Program-made: the position numbers and the translations under genes | NCBI GenBank assembly: GCA_963841405.1 | Contig: CAWJCM010000011.1 | Coordinates: 1 to 64,000 of the forward strand | Direction of reading: 5' to 3' | Origin: DATBLE01 sp963841405 | Lineage (GTDB): Bacteria; Actinomycetota; Thermoleophilia; Gaiellales; Gaiellaceae | DNA: 64,000 nucleotides | Notes under the pieces: generated by a model | Told to the model about the DNA's origin: nothing | What the model saw: the letters and a program-made list of their open reading frames with translations, nothing else | Databases searched by the model: none | Shown here: in pieces, positions 25,064 through 33,075 of the stretch | Position numbering within the stretch: the stretch's first letter is position 1 | Layout: each line of letters starts with the position of its first letter

Positions 25064-25870
25064 GTGATCGCAGCAGCGCTCGCCGCGCTCGCCCTCGCCG
25101 CCGGAGTCCACGGCCGCACCACGGAGGGGTCGTTCCGTTCGCGCGCCCTCGGCGGCACGCTCCCGTTCACGGTCTACCTGCCGCCGGGCTACTCGACCTC
25201 CCACCGCCGGTATCCGGTGATCTACTTCCTCCACGGGCTGCCCGCGTCGCCGTACGCCTACCGCGGGATCGGGTTCATCACCCGCGCGCTCGACGCTCTC
25301 GGGCGGCCGGCGATCGTGGTCGCGCCGCGAGGCGCCCGCGACGGCGACACCGACCCGGAGTACCTCGACTGGGGCACCGGCCGGAACTGGGAGACGGCGA
25401 TCGCGCAGGAGCTGCCGCGGTACGTCGACGCCCACTACCGGACGATCCGCGACCGTCGCAGCCGGGCGCTCGTCGGCCTGTCCGCCGGCGGGTACGGGGC
25501 CGTGCTGCTCGCCATCCACCACCTCGACGACTTCTCGGTGATCGAGTCGTGGAGCGGGTACTTCCGGCCGACGAACCCTGCCGGCACCGCGGTGATCCCG
25601 CACACGCCGGCCCAGAGCGCGCACACCCTGATCCCGGGCCTGCGCGCGGACGAGCGGAAGCGGCCGACCTTCTTCGCCTTCTATGTCGGCGCCGGCGACA
25701 AGCGGTTCCGTGCGGAGAACGAGCAGCTCGACCGTGAGCTACGCGCGGCCGGCGTGCCGCACGTCTTCCGGATCTATCCCGGAGCCCACGACCAGACGGT
25801 CTGGAGCGCGCACGCCCGTGCCTGGCTGTCGCTCGCGCTCGACCACCTCCGGCGCCCGGCGGGCGGATGA
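25064..25870 (+). CDS. secreted esterase, PF00756 type (second of three)
   Basis: A 268-residue protein from the GTG at 25064, with a short signal peptide (about 1-17, Ala/Leu-rich). Motifs are VYLPPGYS at 37-44, YFLHGLPASPY near 54-64, the elbow GLSAGGYG at 138-145 (Ser140), GAGDKRF with the likely Asp, and GAHDQTVW with the His. It shares the SWSGYF segment with its two neighbours, indicating local duplication. The stop overlaps the ATG of the third esterase (ATGA). The divergent region upstream (24942-25063) contains TTATAA and two GCGTTAA motifs that may be promoter or binding sites. Confidence 0.83.
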   Translation: MIAAALAALALAAGVHGRTTEGSFRSRALGGTLPFTVYLPPGYSTSHRRYPVIYFLHGLPASPYAYRGIGFITRALDALGRPAIVVAPRGARDGDTDPEYLDWGTGRNWETAIAQELPRYVDAHYRTIRDRRSRALVGLSAGGYGAVLLAIHHLDDFSVIESWSGYFRPTNPAGTAVIPHTPAQSAHTLIPGLRADERKRPTFFAFYVGAGDKRFRAENEQLDRELRAAGVPHVFRIYPGAHDQTVWSAHARAWLSLALDHLRRPAGG

Positions 25871-26769
25871 CGATCCGCGTCGCAGCGGCGCTCGCGGGGC
25901 TGGCGCTGGCGGGTGGAGCGCGGGGTGCCGCCCTTCCGGCCGGCTTCCACCAGATCGCGACCGGGCCGGACGGAGGCGTCGTCATCCAGGGCTGGATCCG
26001 GAACTCGGTCGAGCCGCGGTTCTTCCGCCCGACCGTGGTCTACCTACCGCCGGGCTACGACGCGGCGCGGCGATATCCGGTCGTGTACCTGCTGCAGGGC
26101 TTCCCGGGCTCCCCGTACCAGTACGTCGACGGCATCGACCTGCCCTCATATGCCGATCCCCACATCGCCGCCGGCGCGCTGCCGCCGTTCATCGCGGTGA
26201 TCCCTCCTGCGGGCATCGACGCGTACCACGGCGACTGGACCGGTGCCTGGGAGCAGTACCTCGTCCACGACGTCGTGCCGTGGGCGGACGCGAACCTGCC
26301 GACGATTGCGGCCCACCGGGGACGCGTCCTGGCGGGCCTATCCGCCGGCGGCTACGGCGCCGTGGACATCGGGCTACGGCATCCGTTCATGTTCTCGACG
26401 CTGGAGGCGTGGAGCGGGTACTTCCATCCGCTTCACGCCGGAGCGCTCGTGCACGCGACGCCGGCAGGCCTGCACGCCCACGACCCGGGCCTGCTGGCCC
26501 GGCGCGAGGCGCCGCTGCTCCGCCGTCTGCGAACCCGCATCTTTCTCTCCTGCGGTACCACCCACGACCGGGAGACGGCGGCCGGGACGAGGTCCTTCTC
26601 GGTCGAGCTCCGCGCGCTGCACCTCCCGCACCGGCTCTGGCTCGGCCCGGGCGGCCACGACGGCCGCCTCTGGCGCGCACAGCTGCCCGCGGCACTCGCG
26701 TACGCCTTCCCCGCCGGCGGCCTACACTCCTCGGCGTGGACTTCGAGCTCACCGACGAGCAGCGGCTGA
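25867..26769 (+). CDS. secreted esterase, PF00756 type (third of three)
   Basis: A 300-residue paralogue of the preceding protein, with a signal peptide (about 1-21) and an extra N-terminal strand (PAGFHQIATGPDG). VYLPPGYD is at 58-65 and the elbow GLSAGGYG at 157-164 (Ser159). SCGTTHDRE has the likely Asp, and GPGGHDGRLW the His. The EAWSGYF segment again matches the neighbours. It is coupled to the second esterase by an ATGA overlap. The last 34 bases overlap the start of the third acyl-CoA dehydrogenase gene, and the Ser/Thr-rich C-terminus is encoded by that overlap. Confidence 0.83.
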   Translation: MTIRVAAALAGLALAGGARGAALPAGFHQIATGPDGGVVIQGWIRNSVEPRFFRPTVVYLPPGYDAARRYPVVYLLQGFPGSPYQYVDGIDLPSYADPHIAAGALPPFIAVIPPAGIDAYHGDWTGAWEQYLVHDVVPWADANLPTIAAHRGRVLAGLSAGGYGAVDIGLRHPFMFSTLEAWSGYFHPLHAGALVHATPAGLHAHDPGLLARREAPLLRRLRTRIFLSCGTTHDRETAAGTRSFSVELRALHLPHRLWLGPGGHDGRLWRAQLPAALAYAFPAGGLHSSAWTSSSPTSSG

Positions 26770-27947
26770 TCCAGGAAACCGTCCGCGCCTTCGTGGACGA
26801 GCGCGTCCTCCCGGTCGCGGTGCAGAACGACATCGACCACAAGCTCGACCTGGAGCTGATCGAGGGACTGGCGGAGCTGGGCATTCTGGGGATCGTCGTC
26901 CCGGAGGAGTACGGCGGCTCGGGCCTCGACTTCATCTCCGAGGCGCTCGCCTGCGAGGAGATCGAACGCGGCGAGGCCGCCTTCCGGACGCTGATCTCGG
27001 TGCACGTGGGGCTCAACTCGCTGTCGCTGCTCAAGTACGGCACCGAGGAGCAGAAGCAGCGCTATCTCGTCCCCCAGGCGAAGGGCGAGAAGCTCGGCTG
27101 CTTCGGGCTGACCGAGCCCGGCGCCGGCTCGGACGTCGCGGCGATGCGCACGAACGCGCGCCGCGAGGGCGACTCCTGGATCCTGAACGGGCAGAAGAAC
27201 TGGATCTCGTACGCGACCGTCGCCGACCACCAGCTCGTGGTCGCGAAGACCGATCCCGGGGCCGGCCACAAGGGAATGACGGCGTTCGTCGTCGAACGGG
27301 AATGGCAGGGCGTGACCACGCGCGAGACGGAGAACAAGCTCGGCGTCTGGGCCGGCTCGACGGGAGAGCTCTTCTTCGAGAACGTCGAGGTCCCGGACGA
27401 GAACCGGCTCGGCGAGGAGGGGCAGGGCTTCGAGATCGCCATGCACTCGCTCGACCAGGGCCGCTTCACGGTCGCCGCCGGAGCGTGCGGCGTCATCCGC
27501 GCCTGCCTCGAGCGCTCGGTCGAGTACGCCCGCGAGCGCGAGACGTTCGGGCAGGCGATCGGCCGCTACCAGTTCGTCCAGGACCTGATCGCGAAGATGG
27601 TGCTCGGCTACGAGACGTCGAAGCTGCTGGTCATGCAGGCTGCCTGGATGAAGAACGAGCAGAGGCGGAACACGCGCGAGACCTCACTGGCCAAGTGGCA
27701 CGCGACCGAGTCGGCTCTGGAGGCCGCCAACATGGCGATCCAGGTTCACGGCTCGTACGGCTACTCGGCCGAGTACGGGATCGAGCGCTACTTCCGCAAC
27801 GCCCGCGCGCCGATCATCTACGAGGGCACCACGCAGATCCACAAGATGATGCAGGCCGAGCACGCGCTCGGCTACCGCCACCTGAACGGCCACACCGGCG
27901 AGATGTCCCCGCTCGTTTCCTGGGGACCGGCGCTCGCGCGCGCCTAG
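26736..27947 (+). CDS. acyl-CoA dehydrogenase (third of three)
   Basis: A 403-residue FAD acyl-CoA dehydrogenase. GLTEPGAGSDVAAMRT and NGQKNWISYA mark the FAD/substrate region, and the C-terminal IIYEGTTQIHKMMQAEHALG places the catalytic base at E363. It is clearly diverged from the two dehydrogenases at 17.7-21 kb. The GTG start lies seven bases after TACACT (26723-26728), so it is probably transcribed as a leaderless message from inside the esterase gene. No copy of the 19-base operator is seen here. It ends four bases from the convergent cupin operon, with no terminator visible. Confidence 0.92.
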   Translation: MDFELTDEQRLIQETVRAFVDERVLPVAVQNDIDHKLDLELIEGLAELGILGIVVPEEYGGSGLDFISEALACEEIERGEAAFRTLISVHVGLNSLSLLKYGTEEQKQRYLVPQAKGEKLGCFGLTEPGAGSDVAAMRTNARREGDSWILNGQKNWISYATVADHQLVVAKTDPGAGHKGMTAFVVEREWQGVTTRETENKLGVWAGSTGELFFENVEVPDENRLGEEGQGFEIAMHSLDQGRFTVAAGACGVIRACLERSVEYARERETFGQAIGRYQFVQDLIAKMVLGYETSKLLVMQAAWMKNEQRRNTRETSLAKWHATESALEAANMAIQVHGSYGYSAEYGIERYFRNARAPIIYEGTTQIHKMMQAEHALGYRHLNGHTGEMSPLVSWGPALARA

Positions 27948-27950
27948 TGG

Positions 27951-28418
27951 CTACTCCTCTCTCTCGAAATACTCGAGCTCGGCGTTCTCGTCGAGGTACT
28001 TGCCGAAGCTCTCGCCGAAGATGCCGACCTTGCCGCTGTCCGGGTAGAAGGCGATCTCGCCGGCCGACTCCCGGTCAGACGACAGCATCAGCAATCGCAC
28101 GGGCTCATCGGTGTCGTTTCGGATCGAATGCGCGCCGTCGGGCCCGCGCTTGAAGACGACCGCGTCCCCTGCGGCCAGCCGGCGCTCGCCGCCGGGATCG
28201 CGGAGCGTCGGTTCGCCATGAAGGACGATCAGCCATTCCTCCTCGATCACCTGCCAGTGGTACGGGAACGTACGCTGCCCAGGCGGGAGCTCGTAGAGGG
28301 ACGCCCCGATCCGCTCGGCGCCGAGACGCTTCCCCACCCCCAGCCGCCGCCACTGCCAGCCTGATCGGTCACGCCCTGCGTCCCACTCGTCGCCGAACAG
28401 GTTGACGGCGTCGCTCAC
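27951..28418 (-). CDS. cupin-domain protein (tandem copy 1)
   Basis: A 155-residue single-domain cupin. Cupin motif 1 is PYHWQVIEEEWLIVLHG, where one metal-site His is replaced compared with its neighbours. Motif 2 is PDGAHSIRN. Family members bind a metal and act as dioxygenases, isomerases or sugar-binding proteins, so no reaction is assigned. It ends with YFEREE, the same aromatic-acidic terminus style as the next two. The GTG start overlaps the stop of the second cupin (GTGA). It is the last gene of the TetR-MFS-cupin operon. Confidence 0.82.
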   Translation of the reverse strand: MSDAVNLFGDEWDAGRDRSGWQWRRLGVGKRLGAERIGASLYELPPGQRTFPYHWQVIEEEWLIVLHGEPTLRDPGGERRLAAGDAVVFKRGPDGAHSIRNDTDEPVRLLMLSSDRESAGEIAFYPDSGKVGIFGESFGKYLDENAELEYFEREE

Positions 28419-28870
28419 AGCTCACCCTCCCAGTAGTCGACGCCGTCGCCCAGACGGAAGAGCTTGCCGGGCGGCCAGATGCCGACCTTGTTCGAATCCG
28501 GGTACACGGCGTAGGCGGGGCTCGACTTGGTCGAGAGGATCATGATCCGCGCCGGCTCCGACCGCCGGTTGGTCGTCTTGTGCGCGCCGTCCGGCCCGAC
28601 CGGGAAGCACACCGTGTCGCCGGCCTCGAGCTCCTCCTCGCCCTCGGGGGTACGTACGACCACGCGGCCCTCGAGCACGATCAGCCACTCCTCGTCGGAC
28701 TCGTAGTGGTACGGGCAGACCGACTGCCCCTCGTCGAGGACGTAGACGCTCGCGCCGAGCGCCGAGCCGCCGACGAGCGGCCCGATCCGCGCGTAGGGGG
28801 TTTCGTACCCTGCCGGATCGTCGTCGTCCTGCACGGTCTCGGCGTCGTACAGATTCGCGACCGGTCTCAC
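28415..28870 (-). CDS. cupin-domain protein (tandem copy 2)
   Basis: A 151-residue cupin starting at the GTG at 28870, which overlaps the stop of the third cupin (GTGA). A longer reading to 28942 lies inside that gene. Motif 1 is CPYHYESDEEWLIVLEG and motif 2 is PDGAHKTTN, followed by a DSNKVGIWPPGK segment and a YWEGEL end. The His-Tyr-His core of motif 1 plus the Glu and the motif-2 His could form a complete metal site. All three cupins share the Asp-Ser-x-Lys-Val-Gly segment before the C-terminus, showing they arose by duplication. Confidence 0.83.
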   Translation of the reverse strand: MRPVANLYDAETVQDDDDPAGYETPYARIGPLVGGSALGASVYVLDEGQSVCPYHYESDEEWLIVLEGRVVVRTPEGEEELEAGDTVCFPVGPDGAHKTTNRRSEPARIMILSTKSSPAYAVYPDSNKVGIWPPGKLFRLGDGVDYWEGEL

Positions 28871-29337
28871 GGCTCGCCGTCCCAGTAGTCGACCGCGTCG
28901 CCCCGTCGGAAGTTGAGCCGGTCGGCGTCGTTCGTTCCCCACGGTCCGGGCCGTGCGCCGACCTTGTCGCTGTCCGGGTAGACGACCACCGCCGGCCAGA
29001 CCTCGTGCGAGAGCATCAGCACCCGGCCGGGCCCGTGGACGGTGTGGGCGCCCTCCGGCGTCCCCGGGAAGCAGACGACGTCGCCGGCCCGAAGCGGCTG
29101 CTCACCCCCGGGCGTGCGCAGCGTCGGTGTGCCCGCGACCACGACCAGCCACTCCTCGACGCCGTGGTGGTAGTGGTAGGGACAGAGCCGTTCGCCTTCC
29201 TCGAGTTCGTACATTGCTCCGCCGATCTTCGCGCCGCCGATCGCCTCGTCGACCGCCGCGGCGCGTTTCGGGTAGCCGGGCCGGTACCACTCGTCCTCCG
29301 CCTCCAGCTCGTCCGTGAAGAGGTTGAACCGGCGCAC
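28867..29337 (-). CDS. cupin-domain protein (tandem copy 3)
   Basis: A 156-residue cupin from the GTG at 29337. It begins RRFNLFTDELEAEDEW and has motif 1 CPYHYHHGVEEWLVVVAG with a full His set. Motif 2 is PEGAHTVHGPGR, followed by DSDKVGARPGPWG, and it ends YWDGEP. This copy keeps the most complete set of likely metal ligands. It is the first cupin of the three in transcription order, 34 bases after the MFS transporter gene, so the transporter and cupins probably serve one pathway. Confidence 0.83.
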   Translation of the reverse strand: MRRFNLFTDELEAEDEWYRPGYPKRAAAVDEAIGGAKIGGAMYELEEGERLCPYHYHHGVEEWLVVVAGTPTLRTPGGEQPLRAGDVVCFPGTPEGAHTVHGPGRVLMLSHEVWPAVVVYPDSDKVGARPGPWGTNDADRLNFRRGDAVDYWDGEP

Positions 29338-29371
29338 GTGCCCATTCTTCCCGAAGCGGTTCAGGCTCGGC

Positions 29372-30613
29372 TCATCCCGGTTGGGGCTCCGCGTTGCCGC
29401 TGGCCCGCTCGTGCGGGATCAGCGACGCGACCAGCGGGATCGCCGCCAGCACCGGCAACGCGCAGACCGGCCAGAGCATCTCGTAACCGTCCGTCTTCGA
29501 CAGGTACGGCTTCATCACGTCGATCAGCACGCCGGCGACCAGCGGGCCGACCAGCAGCCCCATCCCCTTCGTCGTCGTCGCCAGGCCGGAGATGGCGCCG
29601 CGGTGCTGGGCGGGCATCAGCTTGAAGAGCAGCGCCCACGAGAGCGTCATCACCGTGCCGCCCGCGGCCGCGACCGGCAGGATGAAGCCGTAATACCAGC
29701 TGCGCCACTCGGTGGCGAGGCCGGCGGCAAGCAACCCGCCGCCGTAGACGAACGACGCGATGAGGATCACCCGGGCGAGGCCGTAGCGGTTGCCGAGCTG
29801 CCAGGAGCCGAGGGCGGCGATCACGTAGCCGACTGCGACGGTGGCGAGCACCGCCGACGACGTCGAGAGCGGCTGCCCGAGCCCCTTCGTGATGTAGAGG
29901 ACGACGAAGGTCCGCATCGCCGCGAACGTCCCCTCCCACGCCGCGTTCGCGAACAGGAACCGCCGCACCTCGGGCACCTCATGGAAGACGGTCCAGCTGG
30001 TCCGCACGTAGCTGCGGACACCGCGGAACACGCGCGAGCCCTCGCCCTCGGGCTCCTGCACGAGAAACACGACGGCGCCGCAGGCGGCGGTGGTCGCGAG
30101 CGCCGCGAGCAGGAAGGGCGCGGGGTCCCAGGCCTTGAAGAGGAAGCCGCCGGCGACCAGCGCGATCCCGAGGGCAGTCCCGCGCAGCACGTGCTGCACG
30201 CCCTGCGAGCGTCCGTACATGCTCTCGTGCAGGACGTCCGGGTAGAGCCCGCGGTAGGGCGGCTCGTAGACGTAGTAGGCGAAGAAGAACGCCAGGACGA
30301 TCAGCGTCATCGTCCAGATGTTCGGCATGAAGGCGACGATCGCCAGGCAGAAGCCGATCGGCCACAACGCGGCGAACATGAACGGACGCCGCCGGCCCAT
30401 CGGCGTCTTGAAGGTGTCGCTCCACGGCCCGATCACGAGCGGCAACGTGAGCGCGAACACGCCCTCGGCGGCGAGCACCGCCGCGATCATCGTGTTCGAG
30501 TCGGTGAACTTCTCCAGCAGCGGCGGCAGGTACGCGGCCGTGGTCGTGATCGAGAAGGCCAGGCCGAAGGCGCCGAGCCCCAGGATCCAGACGAGTCCGC
30601 GCCGGGTGCTCAG
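29372..30613 (-). CDS. MFS transporter, sugar/GPH-like
   Basis: A 413-residue transporter with about twelve membrane helices. The TPMGRRRPFMF loop after helix 2 or 3 and the SDTFKT motif fit the MFS/GPH sugar-cation symporter group; the substrate is not readable. Start choice is difficult: no ATG, GTG or TTG occurs near the right place. A CTG at 30613 overlaps the tetR stop as CTGA, in the manner of the many ATGA/GTGA overlaps of this genome, so a CTG start is proposed. Frame extension upstream runs through tetR. Confidence 0.82.
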   Translation of the reverse strand: MSTRRGLVWILGLGAFGLAFSITTTAAYLPPLLEKFTDSNTMIAAVLAAEGVFALTLPLVIGPWSDTFKTPMGRRRPFMFAALWPIGFCLAIVAFMPNIWTMTLIVLAFFFAYYVYEPPYRGLYPDVLHESMYGRSQGVQHVLRGTALGIALVAGGFLFKAWDPAPFLLAALATTAACGAVVFLVQEPEGEGSRVFRGVRSYVRTSWTVFHEVPEVRRFLFANAAWEGTFAAMRTFVVLYITKGLGQPLSTSSAVLATVAVGYVIAALGSWQLGNRYGLARVILIASFVYGGGLLAAGLATEWRSWYYGFILPVAAAGGTVMTLSWALLFKLMPAQHRGAISGLATTTKGMGLLVGPLVAGVLIDVMKPYLSKTDGYEMLWPVCALPVLAAIPLVASLIPHERASGNAEPQPG

Positions 30614-31209
30614 CGGACCGCCATCCCCTCGCAGACGACGTCGACCACCGTCCGCTCCGCGCGGTCGACGTCGCCGTCGCCGTCCGGGAGCTGGCCGAGG
30701 ACCCACCCGGTGAGGATCTCCTCGATCGCGCCGTAGAAGATCCAGGCGAGGAGGCGAGCGTCGAGGTCGGAGCGAAAGACGCCCTGGTCCTGGCCGCGCG
30801 CCACGATCCGCTCGATCGAGGTGAACGCCCGGCCGAACTGGTCGACCTTCGTCTGCACCTGTGGTGTGCGGCCGATCTCGCGGACGAGCACGCGGACGAG
30901 GTCGGGGTCGCGCCGCCACGACCGCAGCAGGATGGCGGCGGCATGGCTCAGCTGCTCGCGCGGCGCGTCGTCGGACTCCTCGATTCCGCGAAAGGCCTCG
31001 AGCACGTCGCCCCAGGCGTCCCGGAACACCGCCTCCAGCACCTCGTCCTTCGACTTGAAGTAGTGGTAGAGGAGCCCGTGCGCGACGCCGGCCTCCTCCG
31101 TGATGTCGCCCACGCGGCAGTCGTGGTAGCCGCTGCGCGCGAACACGCGGACTGCGGCGTCGAGCAACAGGCGGCGCTTCTCCTCCTGTGCGATTGACCG
31201 GTCAGTCAA
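30610..31209 (-). CDS. TetR-family transcriptional regulator
   Basis: A 199-residue repressor. The N-terminal helix-turn-helix is EEKRRLLLDAAVRVFARSGY then VGDITEEAGVAHGLLYHYFKSKDEVL. The C-terminal ligand domain is helical and specific to this protein. In-frame starts are TTG at 31209 and TTG at 31236; the former gives a normal TetR N-terminus and is preferred. The operator 31193-31209 spells its first codons, so bound repressor would sit on its own start. It heads the operon with the MFS transporter and cupins. The ligand is probably an acyl-CoA or the transported compound (inference). Confidence 0.9.
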   Translation of the reverse strand: MTDRSIAQEEKRRLLLDAAVRVFARSGYHDCRVGDITEEAGVAHGLLYHYFKSKDEVLEAVFRDAWGDVLEAFRGIEESDDAPREQLSHAAAILLRSWRRDPDLVRVLVREIGRTPQVQTKVDQFGRAFTSIERIVARGQDQGVFRSDLDARLLAWIFYGAIEEILTGWVLGQLPDGDGDVDRAERTVVDVVCEGMAVR

Positions 31210-31224
31210 GGCTCGCCCATAGTA
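31191..31224. promoter_or_regulatory. divergent promoter with shared TetR operator
   Basis: The site CGATTGACCGGTCAGTCAA (31191-31209) is identical over 19 bases to the one at 21015-21033. For the CoA transferase, TTGACC inside the site (31194-31199) is a good -35, with CATAGT (31218-31223) as -10 after 18 bases and the GTG start seven bases later. For tetR on the minus strand, TACTAT (31224-31219) is a plausible -10, with the TTG start nine bases downstream. One bound dimer would block both directions. Confidence 0.8.
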
Positions 31225-31230
31225 AAGAGC

Positions 31231-32187
31231 GTGCAACCCCTCACCGGGACGCTCGCGGTCGACTTCACCTGGTACCTACCGGGGCCGTTCGCGAGCCGCG
31301 AGCTCGCGCGGCTGGGCGCACGGGTCGTCCGGATCGAGCCGCCGCAGGGCGATCCGATGCGGCCGACCGCGCCTGCGTGGCACGAGGCGGTCAACGCGGG
31401 CAAGGAGTCGGTCGTCTGCGACCTGAAGACCGAGGAGGGGCTGGCGCTGGCCAACGCCCTCTGCGCCCGCGCCGACGTCGTCCTGGAGGGCTTCCGGCCC
31501 GGGGTGATCGAGCGGCTCGGGGTGGTCGTGCCCGAGACGGCGGTGCTCTGCTCGATCACCGGCTTCGGCGTCGGGAACCGCCACGAGCAGCGGGCCGGGC
31601 ACGACGTCAACTACCTGGGCTGGGCCGGCGTCCTCGCCGATACCGCGCCCGCGATGCCGCCCACGCAGGTCGCCGACCTCGCCGCAGGCAGCCTTTCGGC
31701 CGCCCTCGACGTGGTCGCGGCGCTCCTCGAGCGGGAGCGCACCGGTCGAGGCGAGCGCGTCGTCGTCTCGATGACGCACGGGTCGCATCGCTTCGTCGCC
31801 CACCGGCTCGAGGGGCTGCCCGAGCGCCTGCTGACCGGTGGGGCGGCGTGCTACCGGATGTACGCGACCGCGGACGGCCGCTGGCTCACGGTCGGCGCGC
31901 TCGAACCCAAGTTCTGGCAGCGACTCTGCGAGATCGTCGGCCGGCCGGAGCTCGCCGAGCGGCAGTTCGACCCCGACCAGGGGGCGGTCGCCATGGCCCT
32001 GGCGGAGGCGATCGCCGCGCGCCCCCTCGCCGAGTGGCTCGGGCTGACGGACGGCGAGGACGTTTCTGCCGGCCCGGTCTGGACGATCGAGGAGGCCGCG
32101 GGCGAGTTCGCCGGCGAGCCTGCACGGTCGCCCGCTCCCGCGCTGGGCGAGCACACCGAGGCCTGGCGGGCCCAACTAGGGCTCTAG
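31231..32187 (+). CDS. CaiB/BaiF (class III) CoA-transferase family protein
   Basis: A 318-residue protein with DFTWYLPGPFASRELARLGA at its start, a family III hallmark, then VRIEPPQGDPMR and CDLKTEEGLALANAL. The GTDYN-type loop is represented by GHDVNYLGWAG (about 126-136), where the family's catalytic Asp is expected. It is shorter than typical full-length members (about 400), with a trimmed C-terminal half. Such enzymes move CoA between carboxylic acids, or racemise acyl-CoAs (alpha-methylacyl-CoA racemase group). It is divergent from tetR over a shared operator and would activate a substrate for the dehydrogenases. The 3' end overlaps the convergent HAD gene by 12 bases. Confidence 0.88.
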   Translation: MQPLTGTLAVDFTWYLPGPFASRELARLGARVVRIEPPQGDPMRPTAPAWHEAVNAGKESVVCDLKTEEGLALANALCARADVVLEGFRPGVIERLGVVVPETAVLCSITGFGVGNRHEQRAGHDVNYLGWAGVLADTAPAMPPTQVADLAAGSLSAALDVVAALLERERTGRGERVVVSMTHGSHRFVAHRLEGLPERLLTGGAACYRMYATADGRWLTVGALEPKFWQRLCEIVGRPELAERQFDPDQGAVAMALAEAIAARPLAEWLGLTDGEDVSAGPVWTIEEAAGEFAGEPARSPAPALGEHTEAWRAQLGL

Positions 32188-32847
32188 CCCGAGCGCCGAG
32201 GGCAGGCTCCAGAGATCGGGCAGCCCCTCGCCGCGGCTGCCTTCGCGGTCGACCAGCACCGTCCGCATCCCGAGCGCGGCAGCGCCCTCGATGTCGTCCT
32301 CGACCGAGTCGCCGACCATCGCGGCCTCGGCAGGGGCGACCCCGATCAGGTCGAGGGCGGCGAGGAAGATCGACTCGTGCGGCTTCGTCCACCCATGGGC
32401 ACGCGAGGCGATCGCGCAGTCGACCTCGAGGCGGTGATGCGCGACAAAGTCGGAGATCTCACGGCCGCCGTTCGAGACGAGGCCGACCTTCAGACCGTAC
32501 GCCCGCAGCCGCCCGAGCACCGGCAGGACGTCCTCGTAGAGGTCGAAGTTCTCCGAGCGCTCCCAGGCCCGGGTCATCTCGACCGCGAGGTCGCGCGCCG
32601 CGTCGGCGTCGCCGCCCATGCCGCGGACGATCCGCTCGGTGAAGGCGAACCAGAGCTCCTCGTCGTGGCGGAGCTCCGGGTGGCGCTCGAGCGTGGCGAC
32701 CGCGGCGGCGCGCGCCTCGTCGTACCGCGCCGGGTCGAGGTCGAGCCCGTACCGCTCGCCGAGCTTGCGGTAGCCGTCCGGCCCGAGGTCCAGTCCCGGC
32801 TTGGCGAGCGTGAAGTCGACGTCGAAGAGAACGGCGCGCAGGGTCAC
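32176..32847 (-). CDS. HAD-superfamily hydrolase
   Basis: A 223-residue phosphatase-type HAD protein from the GTG at 32847. Motif I FDVDFTLA places D9 and D11, motif II is VSNGG, motif III Lys lies in TKPHESIF, and motif IV is MVGDSVEDDIEGA. It has a helical cap of the Cof-less, subfamily IA type (about 20-90). The likely role is dephosphorylation of a small metabolite, unspecified. The frame extends upstream to 33021 only through repeat sequence, without family similarity. It is not obviously tied to the flanking CoA-transferase or tRNA. Confidence 0.88.
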   Translation of the reverse strand: MTLRAVLFDVDFTLAKPGLDLGPDGYRKLGERYGLDLDPARYDEARAAAVATLERHPELRHDEELWFAFTERIVRGMGGDADAARDLAVEMTRAWERSENFDLYEDVLPVLGRLRAYGLKVGLVSNGGREISDFVAHHRLEVDCAIASRAHGWTKPHESIFLAALDLIGVAPAEAAMVGDSVEDDIEGAAALGMRTVLVDREGSRGEGLPDLWSLPSALGLEP

Positions 32848-33044
32848 GTGCCCAGGTTTACCTGGCGCCGGTGACGCCTGCGCGCGCCCGCCGCCTGAGA
32901 AGACGCTGAAGAAACGTCGCCCCCGCTGCCGACATGGCGGCAGCGGCCCGATGCGGCGGGACGGGTGCGTGCACGTTGGGATCGCCGTTCCAGTCGCCGG
33001 CTCCGCGAGCAATCGAACCAAACATCCGCCCGCAAGGAGGGGCC

Positions 33045-33070
33045 CGCGGGGGAACCAGGGTTCCCCCGCG
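33045..33070. repeat. dispersed palindromic repeat, type B (GGGGGAACC core)
   Basis: An inverted repeat with arms CGCGGGGGAAC and GTTCCCCCGCG around CAGG, preceded by GCAAGGAGGGG. The same leader-plus-palindrome recurs at 37577-37603, 37805-37831 and 54865-54891, and inverted at 34441-34466. It lies just 3' of the tRNA-Pro gene (minus strand), so here it could also act in tRNA transcription termination. Confidence 0.78.
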
Positions 33071-33075
33071 CCTGA

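Noticed and set aside
30610..31236. TetR starting at the TTG at 31236
   Set aside because: This would overlap the start of the divergent CoA transferase and add nine atypical residues; the TTG at 31209 fits TetR N-termini better.
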